64,000 nt of DNA, from assembly GCA_003220795.1 (NCBI GenBank), contig QHTK01000042.1, positions 1-64,000 of the forward strand. Reading direction: 5' to 3'. This stretch comes from Gemmatimonadota bacterium. GTDB taxonomy: Bacteria > Gemmatimonadota > Gemmatimonadetes > Gemmatimonadales > GWC2-71-9. Positions 32,840 to 42,293 of this stretch are shown one piece after another. Made by a program: the position numbers and the translations under genes. Positions within the stretch are counted from its first letter, which is position 1; each line of letters opens with the position of its first letter. Under the pieces are notes generated by a model. It did no database searches and was not told the origin of the DNA. It saw only the letters and a list, made by a program, of their open reading frames with translations.

Positions 32840-35014
32840 TCATGGGGCGCCCAGCACGGCGTCGCAGCGTGGCTTGCGGGGATCGGGGGGACAGCGCAGC
32901 TGCCGGTACCAGTCGAGCGGGTGGCGTGGCGCCTCGTAATCGGGGGGCAGCGGCAGGTGGGAGAACGACTGCCAGTACAGGACCGACGCGTCGCGCCACC
33001 ACCGCGCCTCCGCTTCCTGGATGCGCAGCAAGCCCTGAACCCGGCGGAATCGCTCGGCGTCGACCAGGCCCTCCAGGCCGTCCCAGGTCCGCTGCATCCA
33101 GCGCACGGTGTCGACCCCCGCTTGGTAGTGCCGCAGCAGCTCCTCCCACAGCGTGCGGCCCGAGCGCAGGCGTTCTCTCCAGCCGACGTGGTGGAACCAG
33201 AGCAGGATAGTGTCGGGCACCGAGTCACGGCTCGAGAAGCGGTTGCGCACCGGAAGCGAGTACTGGCGCACCGCGTTGCTGCCGGTGGCCGTGCGGTCGA
33301 AGCCGAGGCCGGCCGAGTCGGCGCGGTTGAAGTAGACGGACGTTTGATCGGCACGGCCGCCGGTTACCCACGGCCCGGGCCCGTAGTGATGGCCCCGCGC
33401 CATCTGGTGGGCGAGGCCCAGCGGGGTCATGTAGTTCACCACCGCGTCGCGCGACACCAGCATCATGCCCTGCACCGGGCCGACGACGCGCGCATCGTTC
33501 GAGAACGTCATCCGGATCCACTCGTCCGCGATGACGGCCGCGGACAGCGTGTGGTCCCAGGCGAGCCGGCCGAACGCGTACCAGTTGGCCTGGTTGAAGT
33601 CCGAGCCGGTCCAGTCGCGGTCGCTGCCGACGTTGGCAACACCGGCGATGCCTCGGATCTCCTTCCCCACCGTCGAGCCGGGGCCGCGGGCGTACGTGTC
33701 GGCCCGGAGGATCTCCTCCCACTGCGGGGCCAGGAACGCGAGGTGGCTGTCCTGGCCGAGGTACTCCTTGGTGATCTGGACTTCCATCATCAGGGTTGTG
33801 CGCGGCATCGTGCCGAACAGCGGATGGAACGGCTCGCGCGGCTGGAAATCGAGCGGCCCGTTTTTCACCTGAAGTAGCACGTTCTTGCGGAACGAGCCGT
33901 CGAGCGGCACGAACTCGTCGCCGGCCTGCATGACGCGATCGGTCGGCACCGTGCTCGAGTAGACGAAGGCGCGCCACATCACGATGCCCCCGTGCGGTGC
34001 CACCGCGTCGGCCAGCAGGTTCGCGCCGTCCGCGTGGGTGCGGTGGTAATCCTGGGGCCCGGGCTGTCCTTCGGAGTTGGCCTTCACGAGGAAGCCGCCG
34101 AAGTCCGGGATAGCGCGGTAGATCTCGTCCGCCTTCGCGGCCCACCAGGCACGGACGCCGGGATCGATGGGATCGGCGGTGGGCAGCCCGCCGATCTCGA
34201 TCGGCGCGCTGAAGCGGGCGGTGAGATAGACCCTGACGCCGTAGGGGCGAAGCACGCCCGCGAGGGCGGCGACCTTGGCGAGGTACCCCGGAGTGAGAAT
34301 CAGGGCGTTGGCGTTCACGTTGGTCAGCACCACGCCGTTGATCCCGACCGACGCGTTGGCCCGTGCGTAATCGCGATAGCGCGGGTTGATCGAGTCCGGG
34401 AGACGTGACCACTCCCACAACGACGCTCCCGCATAGCCGCGCTCCACCGTGCCGTCGAGGTTGTCCCAATGGTCGAGCAGGCGGAGCCGCAGACGCGGGG
34501 CGCTCACCACGTCGAGCCCGGCGAGGGACCGCTCGGTCTGGAGCAGGCGCAGCAGGTGGAACGCCGCGTACAGGACGCCGACGTCCCGATTGGCGGCGAC
34601 GACGATCGCGCGCCGGCCGCGGATCGCCATCGCCCGGATGACAAAGCCCTCCGGGCCAGCCTCGCGCAAGCGATCGGCGAGCGGCAGGGCGGCGACGACA
34701 CGCGAGTTCGCGGGCGTTCCCACGACGAGCGCGCCGTCCCGGCTGACGGCGCGCGCGACCGGGACGTCCCGGCCGAGCAGTCCGCGCAGACCCGTCACCA
34801 GCTCATCGCGAGCGGCCTGCATGGTGGCTGCCGTGGACGCAACGACCAGCTGTGTGATGGCGGCACGGTATTCGGGGAGGCGGGCGGTGTCCGCGACCAG
34901 GCGATAACGCAGCCACAGGTCGTAGCCGTCCTCGGCGCCGCGCGTCTGTGGCGGGACGGCGACGAACCAGACAGACCAGGAGAACAGGAACGCGAGCCGC
35001 GCGGACGTGCGCAC
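32840..35014 (-). CDS. aguA: GH67 alpha-glucuronidase, exported
   Basis: 724 residues. An N-terminal signal (VRTSARLAFLFSWSVWFVAV) is followed by the N-terminal domain and a catalytic barrel. Family residues are present: acid Glu315 in LVKANSEGQPGP and the paired bases Asp389 in NGPLDFQPREP and Glu411 in MMEVQITKEYLGQ; the spacing agrees with characterised GH67 enzymes. It removes (4-O-methyl)glucuronic acid from the non-reducing end of xylo-oligosaccharides. The GTG start is 11 bases from the dehydratase stop; GAGG lies about 10 nt before it. Characterised GH67 enzymes are mostly cytoplasmic, so the signal points to periplasmic action here. Confidence 0.92.
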   Translation of the reverse strand: MRTSARLAFLFSWSVWFVAVPPQTRGAEDGYDLWLRYRLVADTARLPEYRAAITQLVVASTAATMQAARDELVTGLRGLLGRDVPVARAVSRDGALVVGTPANSRVVAALPLADRLREAGPEGFVIRAMAIRGRRAIVVAANRDVGVLYAAFHLLRLLQTERSLAGLDVVSAPRLRLRLLDHWDNLDGTVERGYAGASLWEWSRLPDSINPRYRDYARANASVGINGVVLTNVNANALILTPGYLAKVAALAGVLRPYGVRVYLTARFSAPIEIGGLPTADPIDPGVRAWWAAKADEIYRAIPDFGGFLVKANSEGQPGPQDYHRTHADGANLLADAVAPHGGIVMWRAFVYSSTVPTDRVMQAGDEFVPLDGSFRKNVLLQVKNGPLDFQPREPFHPLFGTMPRTTLMMEVQITKEYLGQDSHLAFLAPQWEEILRADTYARGPGSTVGKEIRGIAGVANVGSDRDWTGSDFNQANWYAFGRLAWDHTLSAAVIADEWIRMTFSNDARVVGPVQGMMLVSRDAVVNYMTPLGLAHQMARGHHYGPGPWVTGGRADQTSVYFNRADSAGLGFDRTATGSNAVRQYSLPVRNRFSSRDSVPDTILLWFHHVGWRERLRSGRTLWEELLRHYQAGVDTVRWMQRTWDGLEGLVDAERFRRVQGLLRIQEAEARWWRDASVLYWQSFSHLPLPPDYEAPRHPLDWYRQLRCPPDPRKPRCDAVLGAP

Positions 35015-35025
35015 GCGGACGCGCC

Positions 35026-36279
35026 TCAGGCGGGCACGCGCGGGACGCGCGCGTCGGCCGGATCGGCCCAGCGTGTGTTGGGGATCAGCGGCGCCCAGCC
35101 GGGTCGCAGCGGATCCTGGTCGTACGGGTACGCACCGAGCCGCAGGAAGTCCTCGTGATAGCGAGCCACGCGCTCGCGGTCCAGCGTCACGCCGAGCCCC
35201 GGAGCGGTCGGCACCGCCATCGCGCCGCCGCAGTACGCCCGCTTCCCGCCCTCGATCACGTCGTCCACGAGATGGTGGTAGTGCGCGTCGGCGGCGAAGG
35301 TCAGGTTCGGAAGCACGGCGCCGAGGTGCAGCATGGTCGCCAGCTGGATGCCCAGCTCGCCCGAGGAATGGACGGCCACGCCGAACTGGAACGCCTCACA
35401 GATGCCGGCCGCCTTCACGCAGGGCCGGATCCCGCCCCAGAACGTCGTGTCGAGGAGGATGACGTCCACGGCGGTCTGGAGCACGTTGGCCGCCAGCTGC
35501 TCGAACCCGACGACCACGGTGTTCGTGGCCAGCGGCATCCGGATCCGCTCGCGGGCCCGGCGCATGCCATGCAGCCCGTAGACCGGGTCCTCGAGGTAGT
35601 CGTTGTGGAGATCCTCGATCTCCCGCGCGAACCAGACGGCCTGCTCCGTAGACCAGACGCCGTTGGGATCGAAGCGCAGGCGGTCCCCCGGCAGCGCCGC
35701 GGCCAGGGCGCGGTAGCACTCCAGCTCGTAGCGAGGCGGGAACACACCGCCCTTGAGCTTGTGCGTGGTGAAGCCCCACTGCCCTTTCAGGGCGCGGGCC
35801 TCTGCCACGAGCTGGTCCACCGTGCGCACTTCGCCGGACCCGTCCGTGGCGTTGGCGTAGCGGAAGAACAGGTAGGAGGCGAACGGCACGTGATCGCGCA
35901 GCCGGCCACCGAGGATGTCACACACCGGCACCCCCCACGCCTGGCCCAACAGGTCCAGGCACGCGAACTCGACGGCGGCCAGCATCTGGGTCCGGAGGTT
36001 GTAGAGTGACGCCGTGGGGTTGGCGATGAGAAAGCGCAGCTCTTCGATCCGCGTGGGGTCGCGCCCGAGGAGATATGGCTTCAGCCCGTGCACGGCGGCG
36101 CTGGCGCTCTCGCCGCCGCCCCCCAGCTCACCGAGGCCGACGAGGCCGCTGTCGGTTTCGATCTCGACGATGGTGCGCACGAAGCGGCCCCAATGACACC
36201 CGTTGGCGTGACGCAGCGGCGCCTCGAGGGGGACCGAAACCGGCGTCGCCCGAATATCGCGGATCTTCATGGGTGCCAT
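35026..36279 (-). CDS. Enolase-superfamily sugar-acid dehydratase (glucarate dehydratase-like)
   Basis: 417 residues. The mandelate racemase/glucarate dehydratase subgroup layout is seen: capping domain ([20 protein letters not shown]), catalytic KxK in THKLKGG, metal ligands in RFDPNG, YLEDPV and ATNTVVV, and the general base His in [12 protein letters not shown]. The Lys and His pairing and overall length fit glucarate dehydratase. Next to a uronate transporter and an SDR oxidoreductase it probably dehydrates an aldarate or aldonate derived from glucuronate. ATG at 36279 chosen; ATG at 36270 is an alternative and neither has a strong ribosome site. It is 42 bases after the MFS gene. Confidence 0.85.
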   Translation of the reverse strand: MAPMKIRDIRATPVSVPLEAPLRHANGCHWGRFVRTIVEIETDSGLVGLGELGGGGESASAAVHGLKPYLLGRDPTRIEELRFLIANPTASLYNLRTQMLAAVEFACLDLLGQAWGVPVCDILGGRLRDHVPFASYLFFRYANATDGSGEVRTVDQLVAEARALKGQWGFTTHKLKGGVFPPRYELECYRALAAALPGDRLRFDPNGVWSTEQAVWFAREIEDLHNDYLEDPVYGLHGMRRARERIRMPLATNTVVVGFEQLAANVLQTAVDVILLDTTFWGGIRPCVKAAGICEAFQFGVAVHSSGELGIQLATMLHLGAVLPNLTFAADAHYHHLVDDVIEGGKRAYCGGAMAVPTAPGLGVTLDRERVARYHEDFLRLGAYPYDQDPLRPGWAPLIPNTRWADPADARVPRVPA

Positions 36280-36321
36280 TGGTGATAAACTGACCTGATG
36301 ACTGTCGGGCGGCAAGGCATC

Positions 36322-37608
36322 TCACGCGGCCGGCACGGGGATGGCCTCGAGGCGCGGAGCGAGCAGTTGCATGAGCGCCAGCGCGCCGACGTACGCGAGC
36401 CCCAACATGGCAAAGATCGGCGCGTAACGGCCACCCGTCGCCTCGAGCATGGCGCCGGTGAGTCGCTGGAACGCGAAGGCGCTGACCATGCCGGCGCAGC
36501 CACCCAGGCCGACCACAGACGCGATCGCGTGCCGGGGGAACATGTCGCTCACCGTGGTGAACAGGTTGGCCGACCACCACTGGTGCGCGCCGGCCGCCAC
36601 CGCGACGATGCTCACGGCCGCCCACAGGGTTCCCGCCGCCGGCGCAAACATCGTCGGGACGATGGCCAGCGCCGCCACGAGCAGTGCCGTCTTGCGGCCG
36701 AGGTTGACGCTCCAGCCGCGCTTGATGAGCGCGCCCGACACCCATCCGCCCGTGATCGACCCCACGTCCGCGGCCACGTAGATGACGACCAGCGGAGCCG
36801 CGACGCCGGAGAGCCGCACGGCGAAATTCGCCTCCAGGAACTTGGGGAGCCAGAACAGATAGAACAGCCAGACCGGATCCGTCATCGCCTTGCCCACGAT
36901 GAACGCCCAGGCCTGGCGACGCCGCAGCAGACTGCGCCACGGGACGGTACCAGCGGGCTCAACCGGGTCGCTGCGGATCCACGCCAGCTCCGCTGCTGAA
37001 ACACGGGGATGCCGGCCCGGCTCCCGGTAGAGCGTGAGCCACGCCACGAGCCAAACGAGATCGAGCCCCCCCGTGGCGATGAACGCCCAGCGCCAGCCCA
37101 GCGCGAGGGCGATCCACGGGACGAGCACCGCGGCGAGCACGACCCCGACGTTCGAGCCCGCGTTGAAGATCCCGGTGGCCAGGGCCCGCTCGCGCTTCGG
37201 GAACCACTCGGCTACGGTCTTCACCGCGGCCGGGAAGTTGCCGGACTCGCCGATCCCGAGCAGGGCGCGCGCCACGCCGAAGCCGGCGACGCTGCGCACC
37301 AGCGCGTGCCCCATGGAGGCCAGGCTCCACAGCCCCACGGCGAGCGACAGGCCGAGACGCACGCCGACGCGATCCATGAAGCGGCCCATGCCGAGCAGTC
37401 CCACGCCGTAGGCCACGCTGAACCAGGAGACGATCCTGGCGTAGTCCGTCTCACGCCATCCGAGGTCGCGGGTGAGCGTCGGCGCCAGGATCGCGAGCAC
37501 CTGGCGGTCGATGTAGTTGACGGTGGTCGCCCCGAACAGCAGCGCCACGACGGTCCACCTCACTCGCGAGACGTCGCGTCCGATCGGATCAAACACCGCT
37601 CGAAACAC
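36322..37608 (-). CDS. MFS transporter, hexuronate (ExuT/ACS) type
   Basis: 428 residues, twelve predicted helices. The ACS-subfamily marks are VNYIDRQVLAILAPTL in helix 1, MGRFMDRVGVRLG in the 2-3 loop, GIGESGNFPAAVKTVAEWFP in helix 4 and the mid-loop. These are the features of ExuT-like galacturonate/glucuronate:proton symporters. It begins with a GTG at 37608, overlapping the end of the SDR gene by 20 bases. In this operon it would take the uronate released by GH67/GH115 across the inner membrane. Confidence 0.9.
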   Translation of the reverse strand: MFRAVFDPIGRDVSRVRWTVVALLFGATTVNYIDRQVLAILAPTLTRDLGWRETDYARIVSWFSVAYGVGLLGMGRFMDRVGVRLGLSLAVGLWSLASMGHALVRSVAGFGVARALLGIGESGNFPAAVKTVAEWFPKRERALATGIFNAGSNVGVVLAAVLVPWIALALGWRWAFIATGGLDLVWLVAWLTLYREPGRHPRVSAAELAWIRSDPVEPAGTVPWRSLLRRRQAWAFIVGKAMTDPVWLFYLFWLPKFLEANFAVRLSGVAAPLVVIYVAADVGSITGGWVSGALIKRGWSVNLGRKTALLVAALAIVPTMFAPAAGTLWAAVSIVAVAAGAHQWWSANLFTTVSDMFPRHAIASVVGLGGCAGMVSAFAFQRLTGAMLEATGGRYAPIFAMLGLAYVGALALMQLLAPRLEAIPVPAA

Positions 37609-38401
37609 TGAACCCGCCGTCCACCGGGAGGACGACGCCCGTCACGAACGAGGCCGCGTCGCTGCACAGCCACTGCACCGCGCCGACGATCTCGTCGGGC
37701 GTGCCCAGGCGCCTCATGGGTGTGTGCGCGATGATCGCACGAGCGCGATCCGTGTAGGAGCCGTCCGGAGCGACGAGCACGGTGCGGTTCTGGTCCGTCA
37801 CGAAGAAGCCCGGAGCGACCGCGTTCACGCGGACCTTGTCGCCGTAGCGGCGCGCCAGGTCGGCGGCCAGCCAGCGCGTGAGGGTGTCGATGCCAGCCTT
37901 GGCGATCGAGTACGCCAGGACGCCGCTCAGCGCGCGCCGCGCCGCCATCGAGGAGATGTTCACGATACAGCCGGAGCCCTGGCGCCCCATGACCTCGCCG
38001 AAGATGAGCGACGGGATGAGGGTGCCGTGGAGATTGAGCCGCAGCGCTTCGTCCAACGCGTCGAGCGGCACATCGAACACGGGGCGGTTGTCGCTGCGGG
38101 CCCGCGCGACGTTGCCGCCGGCCGCGTTGACCAGGATATCCGCCCGACCGCGCGCCTGCAGCAGCTGGTCCCGCGCGCCGCGCAGCTGCCCCTCGTCAAG
38201 GACATCCGCGATGAGAGTGAACGCATCGCCGTCATTCCGGCGGATCGCGGCGGCTTTCGCCTCGGCGGCCTCCGGCCGCCGGCCCAAGATCGCGACCGCC
38301 GCTCCCGCCCGCGCCAAGCCGGCGGCGATCGCGCCACCCAGCACGCCGTAGCCGCCCGTGACGACGGCCACGCGGCCAGCCAGCGTGAAGGGTGCGGTCA
38401 T
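37589..38401 (-). CDS. SDR-family oxidoreductase, probably uronate pathway (fructuronate reductase-like)
   Basis: 270 residues, cytoplasmic. Rossmann motif VTGGYGVLGGAIAAGL, NAAGG, catalytic Ser in IVNISSMAA, YSIAK with Tyr and Lys, and C-terminal VTGVVLPVDGGFSVSSGV. SDR enzymes with NAAGGN and YSIAKAGIDTLTRWLA replace UxuB-type mannonate dehydrogenase in some uronate pathways; its position between the uronate transporter and the esterase supports this, but the substrate is inferred. AAGGGA lies upstream of the ATG. It follows the GDSL gene by 14 bases. Confidence 0.87.
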   Translation of the reverse strand: MTAPFTLAGRVAVVTGGYGVLGGAIAAGLARAGAAVAILGRRPEAAEAKAAAIRRNDGDAFTLIADVLDEGQLRGARDQLLQARGRADILVNAAGGNVARARSDNRPVFDVPLDALDEALRLNLHGTLIPSLIFGEVMGRQGSGCIVNISSMAARRALSGVLAYSIAKAGIDTLTRWLAADLARRYGDKVRVNAVAPGFFVTDQNRTVLVAPDGSYTDRARAIIAHTPMRRLGTPDEIVGAVQWLCSDAASFVTGVVLPVDGGFSVSSGV

Positions 38402-38415
38402 CTCTTCGTCCCTTC

Positions 38416-39633
38416 TCAGGGGATGAACAGCGCCAGGTCGATCGCGTCGGCCATCAAGCGGTACCCTGCCTCGTTGGGGTGCAGGTGGTCCCCTGTGTCG
38501 GCCGATGGCAGCAGGCGCGAAGGCTCTGCGGGATCGCGTAGCGCGGCGTCGAAGTCGATGACCGCATCGAACCGCCTGCTGCTGCGGATCCAGCGGTTGA
38601 CGGTCTGCCGCGCCGCCTCCCGATCGTCGCCGCCGTACTGGGATCCGCCGAACGGCGGGATCGTGGCGCCGAAGATGCGAAGGCCCCGGTCGTGCACGCG
38701 GTCGATGATCGCCCGGTAGGCGACCGGCAGGTTCCGCGCCACGGCAGCGGCACTCCGCGGCTCACGCGCACCTCCGATGTCGTTGACACCTTCGAGCAGG
38801 ATCACCCAATGCGCTCCCGGCTGCGCCAGCACGTCACGGTCCAGCCGCGACAGCGCCGTCGGGCCGAGGCCGCCGGCCAGCACCGTATTGCCGCCGATGC
38901 CGGCATTGAGCACGGCCACATGTCGAGTGCGCGGATTCGCCTGCAGGCGACGCGCGAGGTTGTCGGGCCAGCGGGTGTTCCGGTTCGGGCCGGAGCCGCG
39001 CCCGTCGGTGATCGAGTTCCCCAGGGTGACCACAGCCGCGCCCTCGGCCACGACGTCGAGCCCCGCGATGACGTACCAGTGATCAATCGGCACGGCGTCG
39101 GGCAGCTCGGCCGAAAACACCCATTGGCCGGCCTGAAGATACGACGTGGTCCGTGAGCCGGGGTGCCCCGTCACCTCGGCGGGCGCGGCGCCGATGTGGA
39201 TGGTGATGGCCAGGTCGCCGAGCGTGGGAGCGTCATAGTCCAGCGGGTCGGAGGTCGCCATGGCGCCGGGAGGGATGCGCACCGAGCCCGCTCCAGCGAA
39301 CGTGAGCCCGCGGTCGCTCGCCACGTCGATCACGTCTCCTCCGCGCGAGCGCGCGATGTGGGCCGACGTGACGGCCAGCGGACTGCCGCCGAACGTATTC
39401 GCGAAGCGCACGCGGAGCGTCCGCCCACCCACGGAAATGTGGACGACTTGGCGCAGCGTGCTGCCCGCCAGTCCCGGCGGAGGAGGAAGGTTGCGCTGCT
39501 CGGTGAGCTGCGGCGACGCCGCCCAGGTCCCGAGCCAATGCAGACCGGGCGCCGGCGCCGCAGGTCGCGCGCACGCCGCCCACACCGCCAAGGCGACGGC
39601 GACGGCCCGGTAGTGGCGTAGCGACGCAGGCAC
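38416..39633 (-). CDS. SGNH/GDSL esterase, probable acetyl-xylan esterase
   Basis: 405 residues from the GTG at 39633, only 4 bases after the GH115 stop. N-terminal signal PASLRHYRAVAVALAVWAAC, possibly a lipobox. A beta-rich N-terminal domain (about 30-190) precedes the SGNH fold: nucleophile Ser in VVTLGNSITDGRG, Gly in NAGIGGN, Asn in LEGVNDIGG and the Asp/His pair in DHLHPNEAG. Enzymes with this arrangement deacetylate plant polysaccharides. In this operon it most likely removes acetyl groups from glucuronoxylan outside the inner membrane. Confidence 0.87.
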   Translation of the reverse strand: MPASLRHYRAVAVALAVWAACARPAAPAPGLHWLGTWAASPQLTEQRNLPPPPGLAGSTLRQVVHISVGGRTLRVRFANTFGGSPLAVTSAHIARSRGGDVIDVASDRGLTFAGAGSVRIPPGAMATSDPLDYDAPTLGDLAITIHIGAAPAEVTGHPGSRTTSYLQAGQWVFSAELPDAVPIDHWYVIAGLDVVAEGAAVVTLGNSITDGRGSGPNRNTRWPDNLARRLQANPRTRHVAVLNAGIGGNTVLAGGLGPTALSRLDRDVLAQPGAHWVILLEGVNDIGGAREPRSAAAVARNLPVAYRAIIDRVHDRGLRIFGATIPPFGGSQYGGDDREAARQTVNRWIRSSRRFDAVIDFDAALRDPAEPSRLLPSADTGDHLHPNEAGYRLMADAIDLALFIP

Positions 39634-39637
39634 GGTC

Positions 39638-41755
39638 TCAGGGCGTTCGAACGGCCGGGTTCGCCCCCGCGGCCGCCGGCGGCTGTCCGAAGCCGGGGGG
39701 CGGTTGCAGCCGCGAGCGGCCATCGCTCGCGATGAAGGCGCGCAGCTCCACGTACGCGCGGTGCGGGTTGTTGCGCTGCAGCCCGGCCCGGATCCACGTC
39801 TCGTGGTACCAGCGGTCGAACGGCGGGTATTCGGCGCGGGCGAAGTCGGCCTCGAGCTGCTCCAGCGGCGGCAAAGCTTCGCGGACGAGTCGCCACATGG
39901 CGGTCGAGTCCGGCGCCCGGAGCGCATCCGCCAGCTTCAAGGCGGCCCGAGTCTGTCGCGCATCGATCCGCTGGCCGAGTCCGACGTCGACGGAGAAGAA
40001 CCGCTGCTGCCCCGCGGTCATCGCGGTCTCGGCCTCCGCTGCCATGGTCAAAGCGCTATCGAGTCGGCCGCTGCGCGCCTGGAGCACCGCCAGGGTATCG
40101 GCGTTGAACGGCGTGAACGGCTGACCGGTCACGCGACGCCACAAACGCTCGATCAAGTTCTGCACCGCTTCCGACGCGTACCAGAGCTTGTCGGGCGTGT
40201 CGAGCAGGGCATCGTAGCGGTCGTACGCCGCCCGCGCCGAGGCGGCGGCGGGCGCGAAATACTCCTGCGTCCACCACGCCACGAACCGGCTCGCCGGGTC
40301 GGGCGACGCGTACACGGCCGACGCGTTCCACGTGATATCGGCGATCATACGCGCGCCCATGACGTAGTCGCGCAGCTCCGACACGTTGACGAGCATGTAC
40401 TCGGTCGCCCGGGCCTGCACGATGCGTTGGAACTCCCCCGCGATCGTCTCTGGGGCCACCGTATGCGTGGTCTGCTTGCTCAGGTTGCCACCGAGGTAGG
40501 CCAGGTGGTAGTAGACGCCGTGCTTCCAGCGGCCCAGGTCGGTCGGGAGCCCGCGCATGTGGCCGTCGTTGTCGTCCGGCCAGACGATGACGACATCGTC
40601 CGGCAAGCCGAACGCCGCCGGATCGCGACGGTACAGCTCCAGCATCTCCGAATACATCGTGAAGTGAAACAACGCGGCGCGCCCCGGCGGCAGGGCGTCG
40701 CGCACCATGCCGGTCTCGAGCCCGATCACTTCGCGGAACACCCGCGCCTTGTCGGCGTCGGTGGTCCCCTCAGGCCACGTGTACGCGCGGTCCGACGTGT
40801 TTCGCAGTCCCACCGGCCAGATCACGTCCAGGTTGTGGTTTTCGGCGACGCCACCCCGCCAGAAAGTCAGCAGGCCATCCCGATTGCTGAACCAGTCGTA
40901 GTCGGGCCGCACCCCGCGTTCGGCCGCCAGGTTGAAGGTGGTCAGGCCGAATGGATTGGAGACGAGGATGTCGTAGTGGTGCGACGTATAGTAAAGGCCC
41001 CAGTCGCTCGCGAGCTGCTGCACCTCGAAGCGGCGGTGCACCCGCACGTACGGCGCGACCATGTTCATCCGCAACCGCAGCGCCGTTTCGAAGAAGCGGC
41101 GGTACCAGGCCAGCGGCACGTCCCCGGTCTGGAGTGGATAACCGCGAGCGTCGAACGGACGGGGTAGGATATCCTCGTCGTCGTGGAAGAACCCGCGGTA
41201 CCTGAACGTCGGTGGCCCCTGCGCGAAACGTATGCCCTTGAGGACGAGCGGGTCGCGGTGCTCCGGCACGTACCCGGTCCAGAGGTATAGCGGATCGACA
41301 CCCAGCCGCTCGGATAGGGTGTAGGCCGCGAACGCGGTGCCACGGGGGTTCGACCCCACCAGCCACACGGTCCGCGGTGCGGTGACTACGCGGTAGGACT
41401 CCCACTGGCCCCGCAGCGCTGCCGCGTCGATGGCGGCCGGGAGTGGTCCGTTCCCCACGGTGGCGAGTCGAATGCTCGTCCTCCCGGTCGTGGGAGTGGA
41501 AACGATGGGCGGGCGATAGCCGCTGATCGTCTCGATGTCGCCGGCCAGAAACGCGGCCGCCTGGCGCACGTTCAGGTTCTCGGCAGCGCCGACCACGATT
41601 TCGACGCCGCTATCGTGTGACGCCAGCACCACATCGCCGGTAGCGGCGGGTCCGGTCCGGACCCAGGACCCGCGCAGGGGCGCCGCCCAAGGGTCGGCCT
41701 GGGCGGCACTGCCGGCGGGAACCGCGTTGCACGCGATCAGGATCAATAGGAGCAT
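39638..41755 (-). CDS. GH115 xylan alpha-1,2-glucuronidase, first gene of the operon
   Basis: 705 residues. Signal MLLLILIACNAVPAGSAAQ. The GH115 core shows EIVVGAAENLNVRQAAAFLA, VGSNPRGTAFAAYTLSERLG, FRYRGFFHDDEDILPRPF, LRMNMVAPYVRVHRRFE, VAENHNLDVIWPVGLRNTSD, VIVWPDDNDGHMRGLP and TEYMLVNVSELRDYVMGARM. GH115 enzymes release glucuronic acid from internal as well as terminal xylose, complementing GH67. The family usually has further C-terminal domains; only part is present, giving a shorter protein. The ATG at 41755 has GAGGA 4 nt upstream; the open frame beyond it overlaps the promoter. Confidence 0.88.
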   Translation of the reverse strand: MLLLILIACNAVPAGSAAQADPWAAPLRGSWVRTGPAATGDVVLASHDSGVEIVVGAAENLNVRQAAAFLAGDIETISGYRPPIVSTPTTGRTSIRLATVGNGPLPAAIDAAALRGQWESYRVVTAPRTVWLVGSNPRGTAFAAYTLSERLGVDPLYLWTGYVPEHRDPLVLKGIRFAQGPPTFRYRGFFHDDEDILPRPFDARGYPLQTGDVPLAWYRRFFETALRLRMNMVAPYVRVHRRFEVQQLASDWGLYYTSHHYDILVSNPFGLTTFNLAAERGVRPDYDWFSNRDGLLTFWRGGVAENHNLDVIWPVGLRNTSDRAYTWPEGTTDADKARVFREVIGLETGMVRDALPPGRAALFHFTMYSEMLELYRRDPAAFGLPDDVVIVWPDDNDGHMRGLPTDLGRWKHGVYYHLAYLGGNLSKQTTHTVAPETIAGEFQRIVQARATEYMLVNVSELRDYVMGARMIADITWNASAVYASPDPASRFVAWWTQEYFAPAAASARAAYDRYDALLDTPDKLWYASEAVQNLIERLWRRVTGQPFTPFNADTLAVLQARSGRLDSALTMAAEAETAMTAGQQRFFSVDVGLGQRIDARQTRAALKLADALRAPDSTAMWRLVREALPPLEQLEADFARAEYPPFDRWYHETWIRAGLQRNNPHRAYVELRAFIASDGRSRLQPPPGFGQPPAAAGANPAVRTP

Positions 41756-41763
41756 GGGATCCT

Positions 41764-41777
41764 CTTCGTGAACGAAG
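41764..41777. promoter_or_regulatory. Hyphenated palindrome CTTCGT-GA-ACGAAG in the GH115 leader
   Basis: Perfect 6-bp arms with a 2-nt centre, between the putative -10 and the ATG at 41755 and touching the ribosome site. Candidate operator for the GntR regulator at the end of the operon, or a stem that masks the ribosome site. Confidence 0.35.
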
Positions 41778-41790
41778 CGAACGCAACTCC

Positions 41791-41796
41791 ATAGTA
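41791..41796 (-). promoter_or_regulatory. -10 box of the xylan operon
   Basis: TACTAT on the minus strand, about 36 nt before the GH115 start. It is the best -10 match in the 154-bp gap; the -35 is weak. Confidence 0.4.
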
Positions 41797-41838
41797 CGCG
41801 CAGGCGCACCCGTTCGCTCTGCGGTAGCATCGAGGGCC

Positions 41839-41850
41839 CGGTCATGACCG
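41839..41850. promoter_or_regulatory. Perfect 12-bp palindrome CGGTCATGACCG
   Basis: Located between the divergent GH115 operon and the gene at 41910, upstream of both -10 regions. A possible regulator binding site, not tied to a known protein. Confidence 0.3.
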
Positions 41851-41909
41851 TGACCGATTAAGATTACTGGGCACGGTGACGCAGGGCCTGGCGCAGGAGG
41901 GGCGCGAAC

Positions 41910-42233
41910 ATGTTCGGCTTCGAAATACCGGCGTGGGCGATCGGCGTGGGCTTCATCATCCTGGCTGGCTCTCTCGCAGGGGGCGTGAAACGCTTGCTCT
42001 CCGGCGACCACGGCAATCCCCGACCTCGGGGCAAGCTCTCCAGGCGCGACGTGGGTCAGATGGTGGGTGACTTGGAGACGAGACTCGGCGACGTCGACGA
42101 GCTGCGCGGCAAGCTCGCCGAGCTCGAGGACATGCAGCGACGGCTCGGCGAGCTGGAGGAACGCGTCGACTTTGCGGAACGCCTGCTCACGAAGCAGCGC
42201 GACGCGGAGCGGCTGGCCCCACCGAAGAGCTGA
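41910..42233 (+). CDS. Small membrane-anchored coiled-coil protein (PspB-like layout)
   Basis: 107 residues. N-terminal membrane helix (MFGFEIPAWAIGVGFIILAG), a basic turn (GGVKRLLSGD), then a heptad-rich coiled coil (VGDLETRLGDVDELRGKLAE, MQRRLGELEERVDFAERLL). The architecture is that of PspB-like proteins; the ending ERVDFAERLLTKQRD resembles it too. No other psp gene is nearby. GGAGGGG lies 8 nt upstream of the ATG. Likely an inner-membrane protein with a cytoplasmic coiled coil. Confidence 0.72.
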   Translation: MFGFEIPAWAIGVGFIILAGSLAGGVKRLLSGDHGNPRPRGKLSRRDVGQMVGDLETRLGDVDELRGKLAELEDMQRRLGELEERVDFAERLLTKQRDAERLAPPKS

Positions 42234-42293
42234 ACCAAGAAAGAGCACAACATCACGGCGTACCGTGAAGCCGATGCCGCGGGCGGCCGGGAA

